DNA of 64,000 nt from Galerina marginata. Lineage: Eukaryota; Basidiomycota; Agaricomycetes; Agaricales; Galerinaceae. The notes below the pieces were generated by a model, which saw only the letters and a program-made list of their open reading frames with translations, was not told the DNA's origin and searched no databases. Made by a program: the position numbers and the translations under genes. Below are positions 35,267 through 46,917 of this stretch, one piece after another; the first letter of the stretch is position 1; each line of letters opens with the position of its first letter. The stretch covers positions 744,001 to 808,000 of the forward strand of contig JAECYW010000019.1 of the NCBI GenBank assembly GCA_023014335.1, given 5' to 3'.

Positions 35267-37811
35267 TTAACTTGTGCCTTCGCTTTCTGTCATCTTGACC
35301 CACAATCCTCCCTGAAATGTCGAAGTCAGTAATAATTTGAGGTGCGATGGGGGAAATAATTTACGTTAGTATACATCGTAAGGTGCATTTTTGGGAACAG
35401 TTTCTCAATAGCTTTGCGGCCGCTCGTCTCTGCCCAGTCTTTTGGAGGCACCGACTCGGGCGGTGCAGCAGCAAGATCTAAATCGATAGATGAGAAGGTC
35501 TGGAGGAGCCTTATGATCATAAAGGACATTTCGTTGTAAGCGAACTGGGAGAGGTGGTTATTTAAATCAGATCCTTTTAGCGTCGACTGAAATTGTATAA
35601 TTACCTGTTGACCCAAGCAAATACGTGGCCCAGCGTTGAAAGGAAGGAAAATGAATGGATTTTTAGACAGATATTTCTTCAATCGCTCGTCGAGGAAGCG
35701 GTCGGGGTCGAATTCCTCAGCTAACGAAAACATGGTGAACAAGGTTCGTGGAGGCATCCGATGTAACTTACCATCGGGTCCCCAGAGATCTTTACGCCTG
35801 TGCATCATGAAGACCGAGTAGGAAGTCCTAAATAAAAGAATAATGTCAGGCAAAATATACGACTTCCATTGGTGTCTGTGGTTACCTTGTATTAGCAGGA
35901 ATAAAGTAAGGCTTTTCGTTCGGGTTATCTGATGCCCATGTTGAAGCATCAACGCTTTCACGAACGTTGAAAGGGCTGAAAGAAAGCGTTAGTATCATCA
36001 ATATAACCAGCGCATAAATCTGGCTTACACGATAGGGTATAACCGTAGAGTTTCTGGAGCCAAAAGGTTAGAACAGAAAATGAAAAACGGATTATTGAAA
36101 CATACCATTTATGACAGCACGTAGATATTTCATGTCCCTGATATCGTCATAATCCGGACGGCGGGAATGCCCAACCTTATTGATGATTTCCTCTCGTAGG
36201 CGAGCCAAGACGGCTGGGTAGATGGACAGGAAATAGATAATGAAGGTAAGAGTTGACGCAGTTGTGTCTCTTCCGGCTGTGATGAAGCTTAGGAATCATC
36301 TACGTAAAAGGCAAGAGACTTTCCCTACCGATCATGATATTTAGACTGGGAAGAATTCGTTAGATTGGAGGCAAGATCGACCGGAAGAAGGGACTTACAT
36401 TTCATCCTTCAAGACGATGGGGTCTGCAATCCGCTTTTGAGTACCAGTCTTTGGACTTGAATCAACAAGCTTACCGTCGGTAACTCTGACTAAATGATCT
36501 AGCAGTGTTTCGTCGTCCGGATTTTCTTGATCCTTATCTAAATGGGGAAAGTTTTGCTTCTTGGCCAGCGCTTCTTTGACGATAGGTTCGATATATGCAT
36601 TCACTACTTGCATAGGCGCATAGCTTTCATCTTTGAACATTTCTGCCAGAGGCCAAACCCAGCCGTATCGCTCCCTGATGGAAATGACCTCCTGGGCGGC
36701 AAGGAAAGCGTGCGCGAAGGTATTTGCGGCATCTCCTTGCGGCGTTCTTGTTACAGTTACGTATTTGGCGTTGTAGGGGTATGGCAGGCCCGCTGAGAGA
36801 CTCTGCACGTTGTTACCGAAGAGGAACTCGGTTGCCGAGTCGAGTGTGAATCGCGACATGAGATCCTATGTATCTCTCTTTATTAACAACAATAGGCGAA
36901 AGTCAATTGGAGACGCACCTGGAAATCGACTGCGTAACCTTCGCGAAGGCGTTCTCGCAGTTTCGTGATGACTTGGAAGGCCCGCCGGTCAAATAGGTCG
37001 AAATGGCTGATCTTTTCTCGAGTAAACATTGGACGAGTGATGGAACGATGGAACCTAAATTCAATGAGCTCACGAAGAGGTAATCATAGCGAATAAAGGT
37101 TCAACGTACTTCCACATTTCCCCTATGGTCTAAAGCATTAGAGACTCATCAAAGGCATTTTGAAAGGAAAAGCGTACCGTCCGAATTAAAAACGCCAGTA
37201 CCCAATACCGACTCCATGTTGTAGTGAAATCGGTCACCTGCATAAAGGTTTAAAAAAACCACATACGATGGAAATAGGTGATAAGAAGCTACCTTTCACG
37301 TAATTCTGAAAGTCAGTAGCCAGCATGGTTTTGATATGTTCCGGAGAGGCGGTGAAGAGCATGTCTGACCACATAACTCGCAAGTTTACGACAGAGCCAC
37401 GTTTTTCTAGTAGTTCAACTAACCCATCGCCTGTAACCGCCACGATGTCTTTAGCCGAAGGACTCCAGTAAGAAATGTCAAATAGCGCTCACCAGGATAA
37501 CCTGTCCTCATTTTTTCCATCATGTCTCTAAGAATATCGAGATTTCCAATCCATTTCCCTTGCGCTTCCGGTACCACGCGAGCTCCTACCGCGGCTGCTT
37601 GGCGCATGTGGTTTATCTTGAAAGACAGGACATATATCGTGGAAAACACAGGAATACTGAGTGCAGTACCGGCTAGAATCATCCATGTCGGTATGTCATA
37701 TCCGAACCGAGAACCAACTAGGGAGTTGAGAGACACTACCAGCCATACGAATAGACCCAGTAAAGAGAGATTTGTGGCGAGAAAATCGATTCCTGGAGTG
37801 ACGATGGGCAT
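35267..37811 (-). CDS. Cytochrome P450 monooxygenase, CYP63-like
   Basis: This is a heme-thiolate monooxygenase, ER-anchored. Fourteen exons (37811-37493, 37430-37293, 37237-37178, 37122-37110, 37054-36919, 36865-~36399, 36345-36329, 36276-36106, 36053-36029, 35975-35886, 35827-35772, 35720-35605, 35544-35365, 35311-35267) give 610 residues. Two N-terminal hydrophobic segments ([33 protein letters not shown]) precede the catalytic domain. I-helix AGRDTTAS, K-helix ETLR, FDPDRF and the heme loop [12 protein letters not shown] with its Cys are intact. Length and N-terminal layout fit CYP63, whose characterised members oxidise alkanes and aromatic xenobiotics; the exact subfamily and substrate cannot be read here. 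Exon 4 is only 13 nt. The end of exon 6 is uncertain by 1 nt. Confidence 0.9.
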
Positions 37812-38406
37812 GGCGATCAACAGAAGAGAAGCGTTGCAGTGGGAATGCGTTTAAATGGTCTAGGGTATATATAGAGGTTCTCTAAACCTTCACATGTCCC
37901 CGCCTGGCGTGGGGGTACCAAGGGTACCACCTGATTCGCAACATCTACCCCGCAATATAGCCCAGCAAAATCTCGGCGCCACTGCGAGTCAAGTGGGCTG
38001 GGTGATATTTCTCCATGATCCTTTGTGGATATTGCTGCCGCAGGTGCTCAGACGAAAATCACAGGCGAGCAGCTAGATCACAAGGTTTTAAGCGCATCAC
38101 AAGACGACCTCTGCATAATAGACCCAAGCATCACTTACAATCGCCAGTTATCCATGCATTTTGGAGGGGAAATACGCATAAAAAGGCCAATGCGAAAGAG
38201 AAACGGGTAATTGTGGACCGCGGACAGCAACTTGACGGATGGACTTCAAAAAAGAGTTCTATCAGCGCGTTGAGCGCGAACAGGACAGGGGCGCGTGTGC
38301 GTGAGAGAATATATTTGTCCACGACTTCCGGAGCACTCCCAACTCAGCAGTGAACTCTCCAAGACTTTACGTACCGTTTCAAACGTTGGGCAACAACAAA
38401 AGAGAA
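37812..38406. promoter_or_regulatory. Divergent promoter region between P450 and TFIIIC subunit genes
   Basis: The two genes are transcribed away from each other across ~595 bp. On the P450 side a TATA-like tatatata(g) run lies at about 37866-37873 (gtatatatagag), roughly 55 bp upstream of the ATG. No other element is recognised. Confidence 0.5.
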
Positions 38407-41400
38407 ATGCAGGAGGATGACATTCTCGGTAAGTCGGAGGCCCTTATATCCGTTCATTTCCCAACGTTAAAAATAAGATCAGGCAATTGGGAGGAGGAAG
38501 AAGAAGAGGATCCGACCGATTCTGAAAGTAGTGAAGGCGACAGCGACGAGGAGTCCAGTTCTCAAGAATTGGAAAGCGACGGAGACGAGCCCACCGTAGA
38601 GGAGGTAGCTGCAGAACAAGAGATAGAAGGCGATTTTGAGTGCGTTCGAACTTGCCATCTTATTTGTTTGTGAACTGATTGGTTTAGTCGTCTCGTGAAG
38701 AATATCCGCCTTCGAGACGGTTCATCGTCAACGAGCACGAATCTTTTGACAAGAGATTGGGATTTCGACATTGAAGAAAGGGAGGCAGAGTTCAAAGATG
38801 ATCTGCGGGAAGCCTCGGGGATTGGACGCAAGCGAAAAAGAGTAACCCAACATTTCTTTTTGTTTTGGTTAACTTTGATGCTGACACTGCGCAGAAGGGA
38901 AGAGGACGCACATCAGGACCTGTACTCTCGCAACAGGTGAAAGCACTCATCGGAGATGGAAACCAGGCGTATGTCGACAACGACCTTTCAGAGGCCATCA
39001 GAATCATGCAAGAGGTTATTCGGATCGAACCTCGAGCAGCGTCTGCCTGGTCGGTACTCGGTCAATGCTACGAGGATATGAAAGAAGGTCACAAGGCTTT
39101 ACAATTGAGAATTATGGCTGCTCATCTTCGACATGACGCCGAGGAATGGGACCGCTTGGGTCGACAGTCCAGGTAAGTTTGCTTAGATCTTGACGACGCG
39201 TTTTTCGTTTCTAAAAAATGTTTAGAGAGCACGGATATAACCAGCAAGCATTGTACTGCTATCGAAAGGTATATAGCCTCGACCCTACAAATGTGGACGC
39301 GTTATGGGACCGAGCCTCATTGGCCAAAGAGATTGGCGACTTTCGAATAGCTCGACACGCGTTTCTCGCCATCCTAAAGCGCTTCCCACACGACCTTACA
39401 GTCCTCCGCGAGCTACACACTATCCTCGTCGAGCTTTCCGACCTTTCAACATGTGCGTCGTTGCTGCAGGGAGCTAAGGATCACTACATGAAGACTTATC
39501 CCTCTGGTCATGGAGAAAACATATCCGGAGGTGGTTTCTCCAAGTTGGACTTACTGCTCCTTGCGGATTTGTATAACGTGCTGGGCGAGCATGGCAGAGC
39601 AGTCGAGACAATACGACGAGGGACACGGTGGCTCCAGGGCCGGTCAGACCAGAAATATTGGGATTTGTGCGAAGATGATAGAGAGTATGATTCGGAAGAC
39701 TGGCCGCCTAGATACGGTGCTGATGAAGGCGCCCCAGTGCAGGCTGGGGGTTACGAGTTGGACCCCAATACCCGCCATCGGTTGGCCGTGGCGAGAATCA
39801 AGATGGGGGATGTCGAGGAAGGCAAGGTAGGTTTCCCATTGTTTTTATTGACCTTGGCAACGACTGAAAAAAATAATAGCTGCACGCAAATTCTCTTTTT
39901 GCAGAAGATGTTCTGGATTATTCTGTGTTGTTTGCCGAGATCGCTGACGCGTATTTCGAGCGTGGCCTGTACGCGGAAGCAAAGCCGATCTATGAACTCC
40001 TTGGCGGAGACCCAGCGGTACAAATCTTTCCGAGCTTTTCCTTTGGTCATGGCTGATCAGGCTTTTTACAGACAAGCAGTATCTACATCCTTCTTCAAAC
40101 TGCTGCCTGTATGCGAAATGTCGATGAACTCAAAGATGCTGCAGAGGTCTATGAGCATGGTTCGTGAAAAAATCCCTCTATCTCCAATGTAATTTAAAAG
40201 CTTCGCATAGTTCGACTGGCTGATCCAACCAACAACGACGCGAAAATGAAACTTGCGGAGGTCTACGAAATCATGGGAGAACCTCGCAAGGCTTTAGACC
40301 TCGTATATGAAGGTACCATTACTTGCCCGTTCATTAATGACTAATTGATTAAACTTCTCTACAGTTATCGATTCGAGGAAGAAAAGAAACAGAGGCACAG
40401 CCCATAACCAAGCTGACGAGTCTACGAATCCTGTTGGCACTTCCCTGTTTGCCGAAGACAAAGCCCCAGCAAAGACGAAAGCGACAGCCATGCGCCAGAA
40501 TCGCTTATCGCATACACAGCTAAAGGAGTTGGAGATGCAGAAAGAGAAAGAGGTCGTGAGAGGGTATCAGAGGATGAAGGACCTTTGGCCGAGTATGCTG
40601 GCTGGAGAGCTCGAGGCAGAAAGGGAGTGGCTGCTGGAGGGGGAGAGACTTGTGGATATGTTTAGAGAGACGAGGAATCTGTTCTCGACCAGTCGGGTTA
40701 GTTTTTTTTTTGTGTGGTTGCAGGCATGTTTGATGGTTGGAATGCTTACCTTGATGGACAGACAAACCCTTTTCGTGGCATGTTTCCCCGCAATCGACCT
40801 AGGAAGCAGGCCCAAACCGAAGCAGACGAAGACCAGATGGCGTCTCGCCTTCAGCTTGATTTGGGTGGGTTTCTTTTGTTTGTATCACATTAACCAGTTA
40901 TTCATCTCATCGGACCTCAGAACTCGACAGCCTTGCTCGAAAGTCGGCAAAAAGTGGCGAGAAACCGGGGGCCGTGAACGTCTTCCGCGGTATCTCCTTC
41001 GACGACTGGCTACGGTTATTCATGCAGGTATGTGTAGATTACTGGATTGCCATTGTAATTCACATGTTCACTACACAATTCGCTTCTTTCAGTACTGTTT
41101 TACTCTGACCAAGCGCGGGCAATACGACGCAGCTGATGATATCTTGCGACATGTCATGGTGTCAAATGCCTATCAAGCAAAGGAAAGACAAGATTCAATA
41201 CGACTTGCCTTGATGGGTGAGGACATTAGGATAACCTATCACTATTTTGTTGTGAATCGTTCTGATTCCTGTTCTCGTTTGTTAGCATGTGCGATTGCTG
41301 GTGAACGCTATGCCGTCGTAGTAGAGCAATCCAGGAAGCTGATAACGCAAAACCAATTCAACAACGAGCCGCTCCGCATTCTCGTAGCCTCCCTTGCAAG

Positions 41401-42362
41401 CGGATTGCGAACGACGGACGCGTTCATCACCTCGACGCTGCAGAAACACCTCTTCAGGGAGATGAAGCTATCCGACACAGCTGTTAAGAATCCAGAGATA
41501 CTCAAGTGGAACCCGCTGAATAAGCGATATGCGCCGACGGGGCAGGCAAAGAGTGCTGAGCTTGACGAAGAAGCTGAAGACGGCGATGCGCCGAGTATTG
41601 ATGATCCCTCATCGTCCACGACTTCAGTGTCGTCCACTGACAAGGCTGCTCGCCATGAAATCCCAACGAAAAGCAATCCCGTGATGGTCACGATCTACGG
41701 GCAGATATGTATTGCAGCAAAGAGTTACCAGAGTGCCATCTGTTTGTCTTCATCTTCTGGGTCAGAAAGAAAGTAGCTAATTGATGTATGTTTAAACAGT
41801 CTATCTGCTACATGCCTACGACTATTGTCCTGATGACCCGATGGTCTGCTTGTGCTTGGCCATAGCTTCTGTTGGACGGGCTATGCAGCGTCAGTCGGAT
41901 AATCGACACCACTTGGTTGTACAGGTCCGTTGTCTATTTTGTTCCTCATTATTATATTGATTTACTTACGGTTCGAGCAGGCAATGGCGTTCCTTTCGAA
42001 GTATCGTAAACTGCGAGGGGTAGATGACCAGGGCGTACGAGAGGTTGAATATAATTTTGGTAGGACATTTCATCAATTAGGTTGGTTTTTTTGTCACTTT
42101 GCAGAACTCTCGACCCATTGGCTCATTGATGTTGCTAGGCCTATTCTCACATGCAGTCAAGCATTACGAACGCGTCCTGGATATGGCGGAGAAAGCAGGC
42201 GTAAGTGCACTTGCTTCCGTTCTGTCTATTCATCTGTCTGACGAAATGCAAAAGGATGACTATTTCGCGCGAGAGTCTGCGTATAACCTGTCTCTCATCT
42301 TCGTGTTTACGGGTGCCGCGCCGTTAGCAGATGCGCTGTATCGTCGGTGGCTATCGATATGA
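38407..42362 (+). CDS. TFIIIC TPR subunit (Tfc4/Sfc4/GTF3C3-like)
   Basis: This is the tetratricopeptide subunit of transcription factor TFIIIC, which binds TFIIIB and helps recruit RNA polymerase III at tRNA and 5S genes. Seventeen exons (first 38407-38428, last 42255-42362) give 1018 residues. The N-terminus is strongly acidic (NWEEEEEEDPTDSE). Conserved TPR text includes VKALIGDGNQAYVDND, AASAWSVLGQCYEDM, EEWDRLGRQSREHGYNQQA, PTNVDALWDRASLAKEIGD, RHRLAVARIKMGDVEEG and KAKPIYELL-type helices. The region GISFDDWLRLFMQ and the C-terminal YNFGRTFHQLGLFSHAVKHY fit the family. The intron after the ETRNLFSTSR region has an alternative acceptor, so about a dozen residues there are uncertain. Length is normal for the family. 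Confidence 0.9.
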
Positions 42363-43052
42363 GTCGGACATACTGGAAGTCCTTCCTTCCTTCCTGTACG
42401 ACATGAGCCTTGTTGTGGTGTGTTGTCACCTTGCGATCAAACTCTTCTGTTGACGCCTTCGTCACGTGACACCTGCAAATAATCGTGGAATGAATTTACT
42501 CTAGTTCACCACTAAAGAAGTTCGAGGTAGTTAAAGGATGCTCGCATTGAAGGGAGGAACTCATATTAAGTATCAGGCGGACGACCATTCATAGCTTTTC
42601 TCAGGGAGGATTAATTTGCTGGGCAGGCAATACTCGAGTGGAATTCGAAGATGCAGGCACTCCTCTTATTTTTACATACTTGCGCTTCTGCTTGTCATGA
42701 AGTTTTCAATTCCCGGCGTACGATATCAAATATACGGAATAGTAAAATACAGCCCGCTGGAACCTCTGTTCATGGGCTATCGTAAAGCCTGAATCATGAG
42801 TTTGTTTCCGTAGCCCTTGTCACGCCTTTGTTGCAATCCAATAGAAAAAATTCTTTCGAGCATACACATTGCACAGTACATCGAAAAAGCCTATTGTTTA
42901 TATATTCGACAACTTTGATGTCCTTGGGATTCGGGAAAGAGGATTGTACAACAACATATTTAAATGGTTATAGTGAATCGGGCAAGCTGTTTTTGGTTTA
43001 TCGTTAGTGTGGTGAGTCAAGAAATCAAGAAGATTGACGTTGGGTAGAACAA
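42363..43052. other. Convergent intergenic spacer
   Basis: The TFIIIC subunit gene and the unknown gene at 43053-43932 end toward each other here. No gene or repeat is recognised in the ~690 bp between them. Confidence 0.45.
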
Positions 43053-43932
43053 TTAGAATACAAGCTCCCATCTCTCGCCCGCCAGGTCCTCACCGCGCCA
43101 AGTGACTACGAGCTCATCGTTTCCTACATTTTCATCAGCAAGGCCAAACCCACCAGCGAAGTCAGAAAAGTTGAATTGAGTTCCTCCATTAGGATTCCCG
43201 AGGACCAAAAGGTTATTTCCACCCTGGTCGGCTCCTGCTCCGCCTGCAATTCCAACGGCTTGATTAGTGGTTGTAACACTGATGTAAACTTTGTCGGTCC
43301 CAATCATAATGGTTCCATCTGGTTGCGCAGCCGCTACGATGCCGATGGTGAACCTAGTACGGCGGGTGTTCGATGCCAGAACTGTTCCCCCGCTTGCAGG
43401 AGGGTAGTACCAGTAACGAGTCGGGTTCAAAATAGACCGAACAAAGAAGCTGTCGGAGAATCGATTAGTTGGAGGGCCGCAGAAATATCGAAAAAGACAA
43501 GACTGCCTACCTGCTGTTGCTCTTGTATGCGGTAAAGTTAATGGTCGGCGCAACGGACAAAGTTCTACCATCGCGGTCGACGATCAACGTGAAAAAGACC
43601 TTTCCAAGGAAGCTATTCGCCGCCTTAACATCGTTGACGGTCTCGCTGATATTGCCAGCGTTGACATTCGGGTTGTGAGTGTACCATTGGTTTGAGAGGC
43701 GTTTAACACCTGCAAAGCGGGTGTATCCACCAGCGACGGAGTCCGTAACGGCTCTCCACCACTGATCCGCGACGCTTGCGTTGAGGAAGGTAATAAGATA
43801 CCTCCAACTCCAGTCGTCGGAGTCCTATTGGCCCAAAAAAAACAGGTATTAGCATAAGGTCGAGTCTTTGCCATTGTGAACGTGGCATACATTCTTTGCG
43901 TAGGCGTAGAAGAGACCATCTGGGTAAGACAT
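43053..43932 (-). CDS. Hypothetical protein, 241 residues, family not recognised
   Basis: Four exons (43932-43891, 43824-43802, 43774-43511, 43449-43053) join in phase to 241 residues. The protein begins MSYPDGLFYAYAKN, then SVADQWWRAVTDSVAGGYTR, YKSNSFFVRSILNPTRYWYY and a Gly/Val/Thr-rich, probably beta-stranded C-terminal half (GTDKVYISVTTTNQAVGIAG, NNLLVLGNPNGG) ending RGEDLAGERWELVF. No signal peptide or membrane segment is seen, so it is probably cytosolic. I do not recognise a catalytic motif and give no function. A TATA-like tataaagg at 43998-44005 lies about 65 bp upstream of the chosen ATG, which supports this start over an earlier ATG at 43985. Confidence 0.65.
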
Positions 43933-46394
43933 CTTTGAGTTTGGACTGCAGGTAAGAGGTGCTGCGAAGTTGGGATGAAAGGCATAGACTCGGAGGGCCT
44001 TTATAACAATTTTGAATCGACGAAAAAGTAATAATTGCGTAGAGTCCCGGCAGTATATTTTACCCCAAGAAACACACCCGGCATCTTGACTGGAAGGGTT
44101 CTGGAGCAGGTGACCCCTTCTATGTCGCTCGGGTAGTGGTTTGTGCATTTTCCGTATGGCCAGCGTCTAGGCATTGCACTTTTTTCGCGCCGATGTCAGT
44201 CGCCTTTGAGAATAGAGCTAGCTATAATTAGCATTCCAACAAACAATCCCATTATTCCTGTCTTAGAATTGCAGGTGGCCGGTTACTGGCAGGAGTCTTG
44301 GTGGCAAAAGGCGCAATTAAAACTTCTTTGACAGCTAAATGCGAGAACGTAGGCGGGTTGTGGAATTTTCCGAAGTCACGTCCAAGTCCCCGAACTTGTT
44401 TTGCCATAAGGAGCTGTACCTATCACGTCATTTATTTCTATATATAGTAGCGTCGAAAATGCGCCACCGAACTTGGAACTTCGAAGAGTTGTATAACGGG
44501 GCTGCAGCACATACTACACCTGGTACACGTTCGTAGAAAAAAATGACATATCCTGTTCCTTCCATTTTCATGTGCGGTCGGCCGAATTCATCCGTTATAT
44601 TTAGTAATATAGGCAGTCATGGGGTAGGGAACAAGAGCGACATACACGTGTAGACTGAGTGTCCGACAGAAGTTCAGAAAAGTATCTTAATTACTGTAGA
44701 TCGATAAAAGTCCACCCACTTTGTAAATCTCAGTTCCATCTGTCAGTATAACGGTTAACAGCCCTGGCTTCTGCTTTTTCCCCCTTGGCTATATGCCTTT
44801 TTTTACTAGTTGTATGGCCAGTAATCTCTTCAGATACAGGCACTCTAAGAATAGCGTATTGCGGTTTACAGAAGTCCTCAAAGTCGATATTGCGTTATTG
44901 GATGAGTGATTTCTCTCATAATTCGACAGATCAACCCACAATGTCATTTTCCCTGTGGCTGCACCGGTGACCATGGGAGCGTTGCTTTGACTAGATGCAA
45001 CGAGGAACTTCTCTGGAGAGAGCCCGTGCTTGATTGAAGCAACCATCTACGCCGGCACCCTCAGTCTCGGATGGTTATATTAACAAACGCGATATGTTCT
45101 AACTTCTGTCTGTGGTAAGGCAGTGTTATAAGTAACACCGGTTATGAGTCGACAGCCCGAGTTGTCAGACTACGCAACTTGCTGCAAGCCAAATATAACG
45201 ACGGTATTCTCGTAAACTTCAAGGAGAAGGGACTATCGACCTTTAAATTTCATCAGAGCCCCTTCAAGCCCCGCAGAATGAAAGCAGGAGTACGAGAACG
45301 AAAGATGAATTACTGAAGTACACACGTTAAGTTAAGACGAAGGGGGGCGTGGAAAGAGCCTGCTCGAGGCCAGACCCAACTCGAAAATTTAACCCTGTCT
45401 CTGGGTAGTTTTCTGCGCCTCCGAGTCGGCTATTCGACAGGAGTGAAAATCTGTCCAAAAGGTAGTTCTGCTTTCACCGCCACGGTAAACCCCTGGTCAA
45501 GTAAGTGCCATGACAAGATCGATTGTTTTTCCAGATTCTCCTTGGGTGTATTTGTCTCAGTGCTCAGAATCCAGGCATATGACATCCGAAATGGACTTCG
45601 CGGTGCCAGGCAGTCAAGTTAAGATTTCCCGGAGATGAACGAACAGGTTACAACACAGATGGGTTCATCGTACTTAAATCGGAGCCATGAAGTTCCCCAT
45701 TCGCCTCATAATGTATAGTCACGGCGTGTTGTCCCAGAATCAAGAAGAGGTGATAAGTTCAGTAGTAACGGTGGTGGTGGAGAGGTTCGTCCATTTCCCT
45801 TGCAGAACCACACAAGTGATGCAAGCAAGAGCCACAAGACGAGAGATTCATGCAGTCTCAGACTCCAGGGCAATGTCTACCCCGCATATTCTGGGGAAGG
45901 TTTAAAGTCTTGATCATTCGCACGGAATATTTCGAGTGGTAATGGTGTCTAAGATGAAGTCGATAGCAAGGGACAATTACTCGAGTACAACCGGTGGTTG
46001 AAGTGAAAAAGGGGCTTTAATGATTCGACAACGAGTTTTTTAGGGCGTGGTCGGCGGTACGAAGAGGTCGATCTCGTGAACGTCAATGTTTGATTGCATA
46101 ATTGAGGTCATCCGACGGTCTTTTGTCCATCGGTGTCGATCATTAAAGTGGTTTTTCTATCTATATCTTCAGTTTCAATGCAAGAATGCTTCAGAATTCA
46201 GAAAGGCTAATGATAAAAGAGAAATGAATATATACCATCAGCCAGATAGGATTCAAGTTGTAGCGACGAACCAACGCTACGAAGACGGCGATCGTCTGGC
46301 CCATCCTTAATAGTTCTTTAAAAGGCAGAAATTCTTCCAGGTACTCGACCCCAACGTCTACCCGTGCTGATTTACGTGCGTCCAAACCTGAACC
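43933..46394. other. Gene-poor intergenic region
   Basis: No convincing gene in about 2.4 kb. One minus-strand frame (45046 to about 44789) begins with plausible protein text (MVASIKHGLSPEKFLVASSQ) but soon becomes featureless; it may be a gene fragment. Frames on the plus strand near 45687-46310 lack any motif. Confidence 0.4.
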
Positions 46395-46610
46395 GTCAGG
46401 CCTCAGAACTCAGGAGTTCCAACTTGAAGTCGATGGTGTCGAAGCTGCTAGCCGATAGAGATTCGAGTTGACCTCCGAGTTGGCCTCTCTTCCTTTTCTT
46501 TTTTGAGGCTTTGACATCATGGGTGTTGAGAGCCTCGACAGTAAAGATCTGGTTCGTTTGGAGTCCATCACCAAGAATTAAACACCTGAACGAGTCCGAG
46601 GGGGGACGAA
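46395..46610 (-). pseudogene. Small fragment with a Crinkler-like N-terminal segment
   Basis: A minus-strand frame encodes SFRCLILGDGLQTNQIFTVE and a Lys-rich patch KASKKKRKR before a stop at about 46405. The text CLILGD...IFTVE resembles the beta strands at the start of Crinkler (CRN) N-terminal header domains, which are common in basidiomycetes. There is no start codon, and the rest of such a protein is missing, so I call it a fragment. The resemblance is from memory of the family pattern and is weak. Confidence 0.25.
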
Positions 46611-46917
46611 GTCACGTGTCTCACTCACACAAGCGCCGAGCGGATGAAGATTCCTGTTCATATCATCCAGGATCCAAAATATAAGACGTACAACTGAAGC
46701 AAAAGAAAAGAACGGAAATAATCAATTACGCGAGTAGATAGAAAAAAATCAAAAAAAGTACATAAATTTTAAAACGATAAAACGGTATACAACTCATCTG
46801 CCAGTACACATCATCGAAAGAAAGAAAGAAAACATAACACGAATCAAAAAAAAAGTAAGCAAGAGGCATTTTTCAGATTGTACACTATTACCCCAACCAG
46901 AATCATATCATCATTAA

